Shown here one piece after another: positions 51,687 to 60,262 of a stretch of DNA of 64,000 nt. The notes beneath the pieces were generated by a model. It ran no database searches and was not told the DNA's origin. It worked only from the letters and a program-made list of their open reading frames with translations. This DNA comes from Pedobacter steynii. Lineage in GTDB: Bacteria; Bacteroidota; Bacteroidia; Sphingobacteriales; Sphingobacteriaceae. Every line of letters starts with the position of its first letter. Position 1 is the stretch's first letter. The position numbers and the translations under genes are program-made. The DNA is taken from NCBI RefSeq assembly GCF_001721645.1, contig NZ_CP017141.1, positions 6,386,001 through 6,450,000 of the forward strand. Direction: 5' to 3'.

Positions 51687-53198
51687 TTAAAGAGCTACAT
51701 TTCTTATCCTTATTAACTTACCACTCAGTTCATCGGTAAGAATGTATAATTTACCCATAGGACTTTGCGTCACTTTTCGCATTCTTACTCTATCATCTGT
51801 AAAAAGTTCTTCAGCGCTTTTTATATTTTCCCCTTCTATTACCATGCGCCATAAGCTACCTTTTGATAATCCTGCAACAAGTAAGTTTCCTTTCCACGCT
51901 GCAAACTCATTTCCCGAATAAAAATGTAATCCGGTAGGTGCTACAGTTTGTAACCAAGACCATACAGGGTCTGTATACTCATTACCAGGGATAGGTTTTG
52001 GTGCAAATTCTGCAAAGCGGTACTTCCCCGTGGTTTTCATAGGCCAACCATAATTCGCTTTTGCTTTCAGCACATTAATTTCGTCCCCTTGATGTGTACC
52101 ATGTTCTGTAAACCAGATTTTATTGGTAGTTGTATCAAGCGTTATACCCTGTGCTGCCCTGATTCCTATAGCATATAATCCTGGACTTGCTTTGCTTCCA
52201 AAATCTGGGTTGTCTTTTGGAATGGTTCCATCAGAGTTAATTCGATAAATTTTCCCTCTTCTATCTTCAATATTCTGAGCAATGGGAATTGCAGGCTGAT
52301 CTTGCTCAGAAAATAATCTTTCCCCGATAGTAAAATATAATTTTCCATCTTTACCAAAAACCATTCCACCTCCATAGTGATACCGCTCTTTTGTATAAGG
52401 TTCTGCTACAAAAAGCACTTTAATTTGCTGTAAAGTTTCATTTTCTAATACTGCTCTTATAATCTTAGTAGTTCTATTATTAGAACTTAAAGCAACGTAG
52501 GATAAGTAAACATATTTATTTGTTTTAAAATCCGGGTCTAACAGAACCTCAAATTTACCTGTGTTGTCTCCAAAGCCAGTAATGCTATCATCTAGGTCGG
52601 CTGGATAACCTTGTATCTTAGTCTTTTCTTTAGTCAAGAGGTTAACTTTTACAAGATCTCCTTCTTTCTCAGAGATGAGTGCTTCGTCTTCTGACATAAA
52701 AGCGATGCTCCAAGGGCGTTTTAAACCTTCTACAATGATTTCTTTTTTTGGCAGGATAGCATTTACATTAAAGATTTTATGTGGTGTTCTCGTCGAAACT
52801 TTATCGGCAATAAACCAGCCTTCATTGGTTTTCATCAAATTGAAATAATCAGTAAACAGATCTCTTTCCGTACTAATTTCTACTTTTGCACTACCCATAT
52901 TGTTGGTAATATCGATAGCAACTATGCTGGTTTTTAAATTCTTAGTACGCTCATGAAGTTTGAATAAGCTGAGATACTGATTTCTGGTAAATGTGATAAA
53001 TTTACCATTGTTATAATTCTTTAACTGACAAGAAGGATGCATTGCCCCGCCCAATTTAGTAGTGTCTCCAGTTGCCCAGCCATCGAAATAGCGTTGTATT
53101 GTATTTTCTATTAATTGCCTTTCAGTCGGCTGATTTTGGGAAAATCCGGAGAAAAAAAAGGCGACTATTACAATGATAGTCAGAATTACATTTTTCAT
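51687..53198 (-). CDS. Glucose/sorbosone dehydrogenase-type beta-propeller with N-terminal NTF2/lumazine-binding-like domain
   Basis: A 503-aa exported protein. A signal peptide (about 1-20) leads to an NTF2-like region (about 25-140: ERQLIENTIQRYFDGWATGDTTKLGGAMHPSCQL), the pattern of 'putative lumazine-binding' proteins. From about 145 follows a GSDH propeller: GLKRPWSIAFM, HYGGGMVFGKDGKLYFTIG, AIGIRAAQGI, EHGTHQGDEINVL. Such proteins oxidise sugars in the periplasm with PQQ. The joined architecture is unusual to me. Single gene in the second element segment. Confidence 0.85.
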   Translation of the reverse strand: MKNVILTIIVIVAFFFSGFSQNQPTERQLIENTIQRYFDGWATGDTTKLGGAMHPSCQLKNYNNGKFITFTRNQYLSLFKLHERTKNLKTSIVAIDITNNMGSAKVEISTERDLFTDYFNLMKTNEGWFIADKVSTRTPHKIFNVNAILPKKEIIVEGLKRPWSIAFMSEDEALISEKEGDLVKVNLLTKEKTKIQGYPADLDDSITGFGDNTGKFEVLLDPDFKTNKYVYLSYVALSSNNRTTKIIRAVLENETLQQIKVLFVAEPYTKERYHYGGGMVFGKDGKLYFTIGERLFSEQDQPAIPIAQNIEDRRGKIYRINSDGTIPKDNPDFGSKASPGLYAIGIRAAQGITLDTTTNKIWFTEHGTHQGDEINVLKAKANYGWPMKTTGKYRFAEFAPKPIPGNEYTDPVWSWLQTVAPTGLHFYSGNEFAAWKGNLLVAGLSKGSLWRMVIEGENIKSAEELFTDDRVRMRKVTQSPMGKLYILTDELSGKLIRIRNVAL

Positions 53199-53297
53199 AA
53201 AAGTGTTTTGATAATTAGTGAAATTTTTACTTGTTGTTCAAATTTGCACTGTACTTTTATGATCAGGGTCTTGTAATTTAAATCTAGTAGTACGATT

Positions 53298-54359
53298 TTA
53301 TAAATCTGGAGTGTTTAACTGCTGATAAACACTGGGCGTTGCCCCCTTCATTTTTTTGAACGCCGCAAAGAAAGTAGATTTTGCATTAAATCCCACTTCA
53401 TCCGCTACTGCTTCAATAGTAAGGTTTGTATTACTTAATAATAGTTTACAAGCTTCATTTATTCGGTACTCGTTAATAAACAGTGTAAAATTCTTATCAA
53501 TACTTTCATTTAGAATTTGCGAAAGTTGATGGCCAGAAATGTTAATCGCTTTGGCCAGGTCTGATACTTTCAAGTTTGGATTTTTAAAAAGCTCTTTCTC
53601 AGTCATTACTTTGGTTAGCCTGGAGATGATTTGCTTCACTTCTTCATCATCCAGCTTTTTGTCGGCATATTTCTGAACAGAGAAAGCAGACAGATCGTTT
53701 GTTTTCTTTCGGTAAAGCAATGTAAATACCACCAAATAAAGAATTAAAGAAAAGAATACAGCCGCACCTATATAGCTACCCTTGGTAATATTCAGGATTG
53801 CCCAAACATAGGATGCAAAAAGTACCAGCACCCCACAATAAATGGTTAATATCCACTTTTCAAAAGTCTTTAGTTCTTCTTTATGAAATAATCTTTTTAC
53901 TATTGGCAACAAGAAAAACGCTGAAAAAACAATATAAATACCCCATTGAAAATAAATGAGAGGAATGATATAGTTCCACCATAAGGGAGCAAAATATTCA
54001 TAAGGATAAATAGTGCCGATTACTACAATCAGTACCAACCAACCTACAAGTTGCCATAACCACAAACCAGGTAACCTTCTAATTTTTCTAGCTTCCGTTT
54101 TGATGAAAAAATACAAAAACGGTCCGATAAAAAGACACGCTGTTAGTCCAAGTTGAAGGTAAATTCGAGGTAAACTATTGTCAAAAAAATAGACAACCGA
54201 TTTTCCGATCCTGATACTCAATACCACTAACAGGGCTCCTAAAAGATAATTAGACAAATGTTTTTTAGTCGTAAAGAAGATAAAATAAACACCTAATATG
54301 AGTGCGTTAAATGCGCCCAAAAAACTAAAAAAGAATAATATTTTCTCGCCAAAGCTCAT
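53298..54359 (-). CDS. AraC-type regulator with seven-helix membrane N-terminus
   Basis: A 353-aa protein with about seven hydrophobic helices (1-215) and a C-terminal AraC HTH (about 250-350: VSDLAKAINISGHQLSQILNES; EAVADEVGFNAKSTFFAAFKKMKG). Such membrane-anchored regulators are common in Bacteroidota and sense a periplasmic or membrane signal. It is 99 nt from the dehydrogenase gene, transcribed in the same direction, so it could regulate it. Confidence 0.9.
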   Translation of the reverse strand: MSFGEKILFFFSFLGAFNALILGVYFIFFTTKKHLSNYLLGALLVVLSIRIGKSVVYFFDNSLPRIYLQLGLTACLFIGPFLYFFIKTEARKIRRLPGLWLWQLVGWLVLIVVIGTIYPYEYFAPLWWNYIIPLIYFQWGIYIVFSAFFLLPIVKRLFHKEELKTFEKWILTIYCGVLVLFASYVWAILNITKGSYIGAAVFFSLILYLVVFTLLYRKKTNDLSAFSVQKYADKKLDDEEVKQIISRLTKVMTEKELFKNPNLKVSDLAKAINISGHQLSQILNESIDKNFTLFINEYRINEACKLLLSNTNLTIEAVADEVGFNAKSTFFAAFKKMKGATPSVYQQLNTPDL

Positions 54360-54904
54360 ATTAATGTTTAAAACTATTTTACTTTCAAAACTTTACTTAC
54401 TTCATCTACAATAGATCCGCTACCGTATCCCTTTGGGCTATAGTGCGGATTTTGGATGATTGTGCTGCTACAGGGAGGTAGGCAACAGTTACCAGAATAA
54501 TTAGTTTAGAGAATATCTTTAATAACGCCATTTTTCATTTTCAATCAACAACTTCAAATGTAAATATTTGGAAGGTATAAAAATGCGTAGGATTTATTAT
54601 TTTATCGTTACTAATTCCTATATCGGTGTATAGCATTTGCAGCTAAAACGTACAAAGAAAAGGCGAGTGATTCGCTGAGTCAATAATCACAAACCTCTTC
54701 GACACCATATAAAGCGGGATTTTAACCTGGAGTACAGCTCCCCCTCTCTCCCTATTTACGTATCACAGTAAATGGTAATAAAGAAGAAATAAAGATACTG
54801 AACATCTTCTTAAACCATTTAAAGATCAAAGTTTATGAAGCGCAAACCCCGTGATTCGAACGATACTCTCCTACTTATAAAAGGAGGTTATTGTACTGGC
54901 ATTC
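54360..54904. other. Gene-poor stretch with remnant ORF and third att-like repeat
   Basis: Minus-strand frame 54374-54505 (43 codons, no ATG) has a Cys-rich part (NCCLPPCS) then a regular tail (GSGSIVDEVSKVLKVK); in another frame a signal-like ORF begins MALLKIFSKLI. Both look like shreds of a former gene. A degraded arm-plus-att copy occupies 54663-54766. The rest shows nothing recognisable. Confidence 0.5.
54663..54766 (+). repeat. Degraded arm and att-like repeat (third copy)
   Basis: GCGAGTGATTCGCTGAGT at 54663-54680, then a segment sharing ATCACAAACC, GACACCATAT, GGATTTTAACCTGG and GTACA with 51523-51580, and finally TCCCCCTCTCTCC (54739-54751), a mutated tRNA-Ser end. It marks the right end of a second integrated segment. 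Confidence 0.65.
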
Positions 54905-55315
54905 TTAATTTTCTTTGTTCTTTAAAAGGAAAAAATAGAATAAATAAACTCCCAACCAGACTCCTGCTACCGTTGCATAAATATCATTTACGTCGAATGT
55001 AAGCCCCGTTCCCTTTTGTGTCATTTCGTGTAGAAGAAATCCCACTAAACCAATAATTGTAAATGCAAATAACAATAATAGTTTGAACTTTTTTGAAATC
55101 GTTTTGTCAGATGAGCTTTGTGCTAAAATAATTATAGCTATTGCAACTGACATGAAACCTAAAGGCGCAAGAAAATTGGGAAGCCACCCTAGTATTTCAC
55201 TAAGCAATCCATACTTTCTTTGTCCATATATTGGCCTTAACAAAGTCCTTATCAATTCACTTGTTATAAAAATTAAAGCTGGAAGAAAAAAAATCACTTT
55301 ACTTTTTTGCTGCAT
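54905..55315 (-). CDS. Small membrane protein of unknown function (four helices)
   Basis: A 136-aa protein with four predicted membrane helices (about 7-23, 48-66, 80-96, 112-130). I do not recognise a family. AT-rich codon use. It lies just outside the third att-like repeat. Confidence 0.65.
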   Translation of the reverse strand: MQQKSKVIFFLPALIFITSELIRTLLRPIYGQRKYGLLSEILGWLPNFLAPLGFMSVAIAIIILAQSSSDKTISKKFKLLLLFAFTIIGLVGFLLHEMTQKGTGLTFDVNDIYATVAGVWLGVYLFYFFLLKNKEN

Positions 55316-55375
55316 ATTGGCTGAAATTTATAGACTCAATTTTTTAATTTCCCTGCTCTTCCAGGCTACATCGAT

Positions 55376-55612
55376 TCATCGGGCTTTTCGCAGCATAGGT
55401 CGTAAAACAGGCGAATTTCCAGATTGAATCGTTCCGATAACCTCGAAACCGTGACGCTTATATAACGAAATATTCTTTGGGTTAGAGGATTCAATCATTA
55501 GCGCGGAGCCCACACCGGCGCCTTGGTGCGCAGGATCAACACCAATCATTGGTAAATACCAATGTGGCTCGGTCGGATGAAATTTATCCATTTGCTCAAA
55601 GATTCCCTGCAT
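55376..55612 (-). pseudogene. Decayed GNAT acetyltransferase
   Basis: The 78-aa frame contains GNAT motif A (LPMIGVDPAHQGAGVGSALM) and then directly ESSNPKNISLYKRHGFEVIG. In intact relatives about 15-20 residues lie between GSALM and ESSNP, so there seems to be an in-frame internal deletion, and the N-terminal half is missing. Probably non-functional. Confidence 0.75.
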
Positions 55613-55687
55613 ATGACCCTTTTACGATTCGGATTCCATTAAATCGGCATTTGGTAATTATGGCCCGATCGATGCTGTGATACTTCG

Positions 55688-56269
55688 TTATTTTCTATTC
55701 ATTTTTATTTTCTTGTGTTTATGAAATAATTCAGTACAGCTTTTAGCATAACCAAAATAGATTTCTTCTCCGAAGTCTTCTAAGTTTATTAAATTAAACT
55801 TCATTTTAGTTTTTATAGTTGGTATTTTAATTAGCTCACCTTTATCCATATCATAATAATTCCAATTTCCAATATAATCTGCAGTTAAAAGATTAGCACT
55901 AGACTCACCACTTCCGTCATTAGCGGCATTCCCAAATTCATATCTACTCATACCGATTAATTGTATTTTCTTTGTTTTAGTGTTATATCTAAACTGATTT
56001 TTATAACCAGCACGCATCCAATCGTTAAAAAATTCAAAACCGTTTTTTGTTTCAACAACACCTGACATTAAATTCAAAATCTCAATAGGTTTGCTTGATA
56101 TTGGATTGTAATTTTTTGTGGATAATTTACAAACGATTGTATATTTTGTTGAGTCAACATATACAGTATCTATTATGCCATCATGATCAACATCTTTTAA
56201 TAATTTGTTTTGCCCAAAAACAACTAATTGAATTAATAGAAGAATTAATGTTACTACTGATTTTTTCAT
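55688..56269 (-). CDS. Hypothetical secreted protein with DxDxDG-like motif
   Basis: A 193-aa protein with a signal peptide (about 1-20, ending VVFGQ) and DVDHDGIIDTVYVD at residues 26-39, a calcium-binding-like or repeat-type motif often seen at the start of FG-GAP/VCBS-like domains. The rest has no recognised family. AT-rich. Neighbours are likewise unassigned secreted proteins. Confidence 0.7.
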   Translation of the reverse strand: MKKSVVTLILLLIQLVVFGQNKLLKDVDHDGIIDTVYVDSTKYTIVCKLSTKNYNPISSKPIEILNLMSGVVETKNGFEFFNDWMRAGYKNQFRYNTKTKKIQLIGMSRYEFGNAANDGSGESSANLLTADYIGNWNYYDMDKGELIKIPTIKTKMKFNLINLEDFGEEIYFGYAKSCTELFHKHKKIKMNRK

Positions 56270-56313
56270 GTATTTTTCTGTTTATCTTCAATTATTAATT
56301 CGTTTTATTAAAG

Positions 56314-57018
56314 CTATTTCGCATTTAAATTTGACTTGAAATACCTGAATTTTAAATCCTCTTTATTCCCCGTCCGTGTTCCATTATACAATTCAAGAGC
56401 TATAGTATTCTCATCCACCCAGATCAAATTATTAATTGACCAGTCTTTGGTATAATAATTAAGAGAAGGTGTTATTCCTTTTAACCCGATTCCTGTTGAA
56501 ACATTGAATAAAAAAATTTCTGCTCTATATTCATAATAGTTTCCATAATCAGGGCCATCATATGATGAACAAACTATTAGTTGATTACACGATGGAGAAA
56601 GTAGCATCTTTAATATTCCTGCATCATAGGTCGAAGGCATTAACATTTTTCTATTTGTATTCCTTTCTGCCAGGTAAGTTTCATAAATTTCTTTACGCTC
56701 GTGAATTACATAAAGACCTGAACCACTGATAAATTGTCCGGAATCCAAAACGCAACTTGCTTTATATTTCCCTTTGTAAGATTGAAACTCATTCTTCGAT
56801 ATTTTAGTAAGATTTAATTCCCGGCCACTACGTAAAGAGTCATTATACAACGTCAGTGAACCAACAGCTGTTTTTCTTTCTATTTTGTCATTCATATTGT
56901 CTTTCTTCAATGCGTCAGAAATAACAATTGCTGCGTCAGCACCTACTTTTAGATTATCATTTGTTAAATAGCTTGCAATTAAAAAAATGAACCCAATTTG
57001 TAATTTCGAAGTCTTCAT
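56314..57018 (-). CDS. Hypothetical exported protein
   Basis: A 234-aa protein beginning MKTSKLQIGFIFLIASYL, a likely signal or anchor segment. The C-terminal half has alternating strands (EIFLFNVSTGIGLKGI, NLIWVDENTIALELYNG), like part of a propeller. The ATG at 57018 avoids overlap with the previous gene; a TTG at 57039 would overlap it. The start is 4 nt after the upstream stop, so the two are likely co-transcribed. Family not recognised. Confidence 0.7.
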   Translation of the reverse strand: MKTSKLQIGFIFLIASYLTNDNLKVGADAAIVISDALKKDNMNDKIERKTAVGSLTLYNDSLRSGRELNLTKISKNEFQSYKGKYKASCVLDSGQFISGSGLYVIHERKEIYETYLAERNTNRKMLMPSTYDAGILKMLLSPSCNQLIVCSSYDGPDYGNYYEYRAEIFLFNVSTGIGLKGITPSLNYYTKDWSINNLIWVDENTIALELYNGTRTGNKEDLKFRYFKSNLNAK

Positions 57019-57022
57019 GTCT

Positions 57023-57829
57023 TTAATTTTCTTTGACAAACTGATGCCCGTTAAATTTTAAATAGAAAATACTTGGTTCGCTATTGTAGCCTTCACCTAT
57101 TAGTGTTGTTAATTTTACATTGGCCATTTTATCTTTTGAATAATCTCCTTGACCATCTACAGCATATTTCAGTGGAGATGGAACTGAGGGATGTCCCAGA
57201 AAACTAGTTAAAACCTGTATTTTAGCGTCGAATTCAAATTCTCTGTTACATAAATTCAGATAGGGTCGGTTAACAAAAATTGGATTATCTGCGATTAAAT
57301 AATCACCCTTAATCTCAATAACATATGCTATGCCCTGATAACAATTACCGTCACCAGCCTCTACTCCAATTAACAAGTATAAATTACGGGATTGGCTTTT
57401 GAGACGATATATTTTGAAAAAATCGCAATTAATCTTTGAAGATAGATTGTAGGCAAAAATTTTGCCGTATGCATTTTTCCATTGAATAACAGGATGTGTA
57501 ATTAATCTCCTCGTTCCGCCACAATCATAACCAAAATTGTAAATTTTAATGGCTGTTTTGTCCTTGCACTCTGCAGACAACTTTAAACCGAGATTCTGAT
57601 AATAAATTGACGAATAATTGTTGCCTACCATTAAATTCACCACCTTATTTGCCGTTACCTTGCAAAGGCTATCGATATTATAGTCAGAGTTTTCTGCATA
57701 AACAAAATTTCTGGCAAAGCTGATGTTCTTTTTGATCTGTCCGGTCAGTTTTTTCTGGTAATTATTCTTCTGCCCAACACTAATTATCGATAGAAAAAGT
57801 AGAAGTGTCAATAAAAAAACTGTTTTCAT
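57023..57829 (-). CDS. Hypothetical secreted protein
   Basis: A 268-aa protein starting MKTVFLLTLLLFLSIISVGQ, a clear signal peptide; an extended frame up to 58000 adds no such segment and is rejected. The mature part has seven Cys residues, and a TLIGEGYNSEPSIFYLKFNGHQFV end. No family recognised. First of a two-gene run. Confidence 0.72.
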   Translation of the reverse strand: MKTVFLLTLLLFLSIISVGQKNNYQKKLTGQIKKNISFARNFVYAENSDYNIDSLCKVTANKVVNLMVGNNYSSIYYQNLGLKLSAECKDKTAIKIYNFGYDCGGTRRLITHPVIQWKNAYGKIFAYNLSSKINCDFFKIYRLKSQSRNLYLLIGVEAGDGNCYQGIAYVIEIKGDYLIADNPIFVNRPYLNLCNREFEFDAKIQVLTSFLGHPSVPSPLKYAVDGQGDYSKDKMANVKLTTLIGEGYNSEPSIFYLKFNGHQFVKEN

Positions 57830-58057
57830 ATTTATTATCTTTCCCAACAGATTGAACATACTTAAAAATAAGCTTATTATTTGGCAGTTTATTCGACAAT
57901 TATTATTCGCCCAAAAGCAGCATATATTTGATGATTCTTGACTATCATTCGTAATGAAATGGTTAGCTGGAGCATCCTTTATCCCTATAAATCTCTCCAA
58001 TTATCCTCAAAATTTCTGACAAGTGTTCTAATGGGGTTCCTATTTCCACGCTAGCAA

Positions 58058-58100
58058 ACAAAAAAGCCTTTGGTTATATACCAGAGGCTTTTTTGTTTTT
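58058..58100. terminator. Terminator between two minus-strand genes
   Basis: Stem AAAAAGCCTTTGG / CCAGAGGCTTTTTT with a 7-nt loop and flanking A and T runs; it closes the SRPBCC gene (stop at 58128) on the minus strand. Confidence 0.9.
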
Positions 58101-58127
58101 GGGGTATTGCGGTAGTCTTAAAATATG

Positions 58128-58661
58128 TTACGATTCCAATCGGTGTTTCATATTGTTCAGGCTTTCTGCAATGTCGTTACCGATGATTTTATCCATATCC
58201 ATAAACAGAAGTACGAAATTAATTGGCCAGTTCATCCCACTGTTATATACCCAGGTCAGTTTTGTTGAATTTGGCGACAGGGATTTTACATCCATATATC
58301 CGTTGGCTGTAAAAGCCAGAAAACGAATCTCAAAATCAACCCTTTGGCCAGCTGTTATTTTTTTAGTTTCAAATTCACCTTTACCTGCTTTACTATTGCT
58401 GCTTTCAAAGGTTAGTATAGCACCGGGCAATCCATCAGGCTCACCTTTATAGCTAATTTTTGTATTGGGGTCAAGCAACAACCATTTGTTGTATTCAGGC
58501 TGATTCCTTAAGTACCTGACATAATTAAACACAGTATCCGCTGGTCGGTTGATGATAATTTCCCGCGTTAATGTATACTTATTTTTAGAAAACATGGCAA
58601 TAACCAGGGATACAGCAACAATGGCAATTAGGACAACTATTATTTTTATGATCATTTTCAT
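58128..58661 (-). CDS. SRPBCC family (polyketide-cyclase-like) protein, membrane-anchored
   Basis: A 177-aa protein with an N-terminal helix (about 4-24), then the SRPBCC lipid-binding fold: TREIIINRPADTVFNYVRYL, EYNKWLLLDPN, GEFETKKI, WVYNSGM. Such proteins bind hydrophobic ligands; the role is unknown. It is 36 nt downstream of the PhnB-like gene in the same direction. Confidence 0.87.
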   Translation of the reverse strand: MKMIIKIIVVLIAIVAVSLVIAMFSKNKYTLTREIIINRPADTVFNYVRYLRNQPEYNKWLLLDPNTKISYKGEPDGLPGAILTFESSNSKAGKGEFETKKITAGQRVDFEIRFLAFTANGYMDVKSLSPNSTKLTWVYNSGMNWPINFVLLFMDMDKIIGNDIAESLNNMKHRLES

Positions 58662-58697
58662 TAGTGTTTACATTTTTTATTTTAGTTATTTAAAATG

Positions 58698-59129
58698 CTA
58701 TCTGGATAACTGATTGTCGAAATTGATCATCCATTGAATGCCAAATTTATCACGACACATTCCAAAGTAGGCTCCCCAGAATGTTTTGTTTAACGGCATA
58801 TCTATTTTTCCTGCTGCAGAAAGTGCCCCAAACAACCGATCGGCTTCCTGTTCATTTTCCGTATGCATACAGATGTGGAAATTATTTCCTTCATTAAAAG
58901 GTATTTCCATTGAATCCAGCACATCAGATGCCATAATACAGATATCATCTGAAATTTGTAATGTAATGTGGATGAGTTTTTCCCGGTCTTCGGGCGACAT
59001 TTTTTTTCCGCTGTCCAGGCTTTTATAATGCTGAATATTTTTGAATTCACCACCGAAAACTGATTTGTAAAAATTAAATGCCTCTTGGGCATTGCCCATA
59101 AAATGCAGGTAGGTATTCGTGCCAATCAT
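58698..59129 (-). CDS. VOC/PhnB-like (glyoxalase-fold) protein
   Basis: A 143-aa protein with the PhnB pattern: YLHFMGNAQEAFNFYKSVFGGEF, IMASDVLDS, EQEADRLFGALSAAGKIDMPL and WGAYFGMCRDKFGIQWM. The 3-demethylubiquinone-methyltransferase name used for this group is historical; activity is unknown. Divergent from the GlxA-type regulator. Confidence 0.9.
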   Translation of the reverse strand: MIGTNTYLHFMGNAQEAFNFYKSVFGGEFKNIQHYKSLDSGKKMSPEDREKLIHITLQISDDICIMASDVLDSMEIPFNEGNNFHICMHTENEQEADRLFGALSAAGKIDMPLNKTFWGAYFGMCRDKFGIQWMINFDNQLSR

Positions 59130-59241
59130 AATGAATGAAAATTAATTGATTAATTGTTTAACAAAGGTAAATGCATATTATAAAGGTAGTGATGGGTAAA
59201 TGCGACATAGTATAGAAGGTGAATGCGACAATTATAATATC

Positions 59242-59249
59242 TATTTTTG
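59242..59249 (+). promoter_or_regulatory. -7 box overlapping the start of the GlxA-like gene
   Basis: TATTTTTG ends 4 nt before the ATG at 59254. If used, the transcript would be nearly leaderless. Confidence 0.4.
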
Positions 59250-59253
59250 CTGA

Positions 59254-60225
59254 ATGATCCGGATATCTATACTCCCAGTAAAACGAGCGGTTTTGGCAGC
59301 TATTACCGATGCTCATGATGTGTTTACCTATACCAACAGTTTACTAAAACAAAAGGGGAAGCCTGAACTATTTAGGATTTCCCTGGTTGGGCTAGGAAAG
59401 GATGTGCAATTGAACGACGGTTTGTTTACCATCAGGCCAGATGGGCAGATTTATAAAGAGCAACGACATGATCTGATTGTAATTCCTCCTATGTCGGGCG
59501 ATATGATTAGCGCTACCTATTTAAATAAGGATTATGCAGGCTGGATAGCCGATCAGTATAAAAATGGTGCTGAAGTCGCAAGCTTTTGTGTAGGCGCATT
59601 TTTATTGGCCTTTAGCGGATTACTTAAAAATAAACAATGCAGCACACACTGGGATTATGCTAACGAATTTAGAAGTTATTACCCCGCAGTTCAGCTGGTG
59701 GAAGATAAAATTTTTACGGCTGACACAGGACTTTACTCAAGCGGCGGCAATAATGCTTACTGGAGCCTGCTTTTATACCTTATAGAAAAGTTTACGGACA
59801 GGCAGACAGCAATACAAGTTGCCAAGCATTTCGTAGTGGACATCAACAAGGTGAATCAAACGCCGTTCGTAGTGTTTAAAGGCTATAAAAAACATGATGA
59901 TGAACTGATCAAAGAAATCCAGACTTTTATTGAACAAAATTTTACAGAGAAACTAACCGTTACTGATCTGGGTGCAAAATATCACATAGTAAGAAGAACT
60001 TTTGAGCGTAGGTTCCTGAAGGCAACACACCTTACAGTTGCTGAATATATACAGCGCATCAAGATAGAAGCTGCAAAAAAACTTTTGGAAACGGGGCGCA
60101 GATCTGTTTCGGAGGTGATGGTGGCAGTGGGATATGCCGATACACAGAGTTTCCGGGATGCATTTAAGAAGATTACCGACCTTACACCTGTTGCCTATAG
60201 GGATAAATACTTACTTTTACGCTAG
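59254..60225 (+). CDS. GlxA family regulator (DJ-1/PfpI domain plus AraC HTH)
   Basis: A 323-aa protein. The N-terminal DJ-1/PfpI-like domain (about 1-190) has the nucleophile-elbow Cys in SFCVGAFLLA. The C-terminal AraC HTH (about 220-320) has DLGAKYHIVRRTFERRFLKAT and EVMVAVGYADTQSFRDAFKKI. It diverges from the PhnB/SRPBCC pair and is the likely regulator of them. Confidence 0.92.
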   Translation: MIRISILPVKRAVLAAITDAHDVFTYTNSLLKQKGKPELFRISLVGLGKDVQLNDGLFTIRPDGQIYKEQRHDLIVIPPMSGDMISATYLNKDYAGWIADQYKNGAEVASFCVGAFLLAFSGLLKNKQCSTHWDYANEFRSYYPAVQLVEDKIFTADTGLYSSGGNNAYWSLLLYLIEKFTDRQTAIQVAKHFVVDINKVNQTPFVVFKGYKKHDDELIKEIQTFIEQNFTEKLTVTDLGAKYHIVRRTFERRFLKATHLTVAEYIQRIKIEAAKKLLETGRRSVSEVMVAVGYADTQSFRDAFKKITDLTPVAYRDKYLLLR

Positions 60226-60262
60226 CAGAATCCTAAAAAACAGCACAACAAAATGAAAGCCA

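Noticed and set aside
57830..58000. N-terminal extension of the 57.0-57.8 kb secreted protein
   Set aside because: Adding 57 residues hides the clear signal peptide that starts at the internal ATG 57829.
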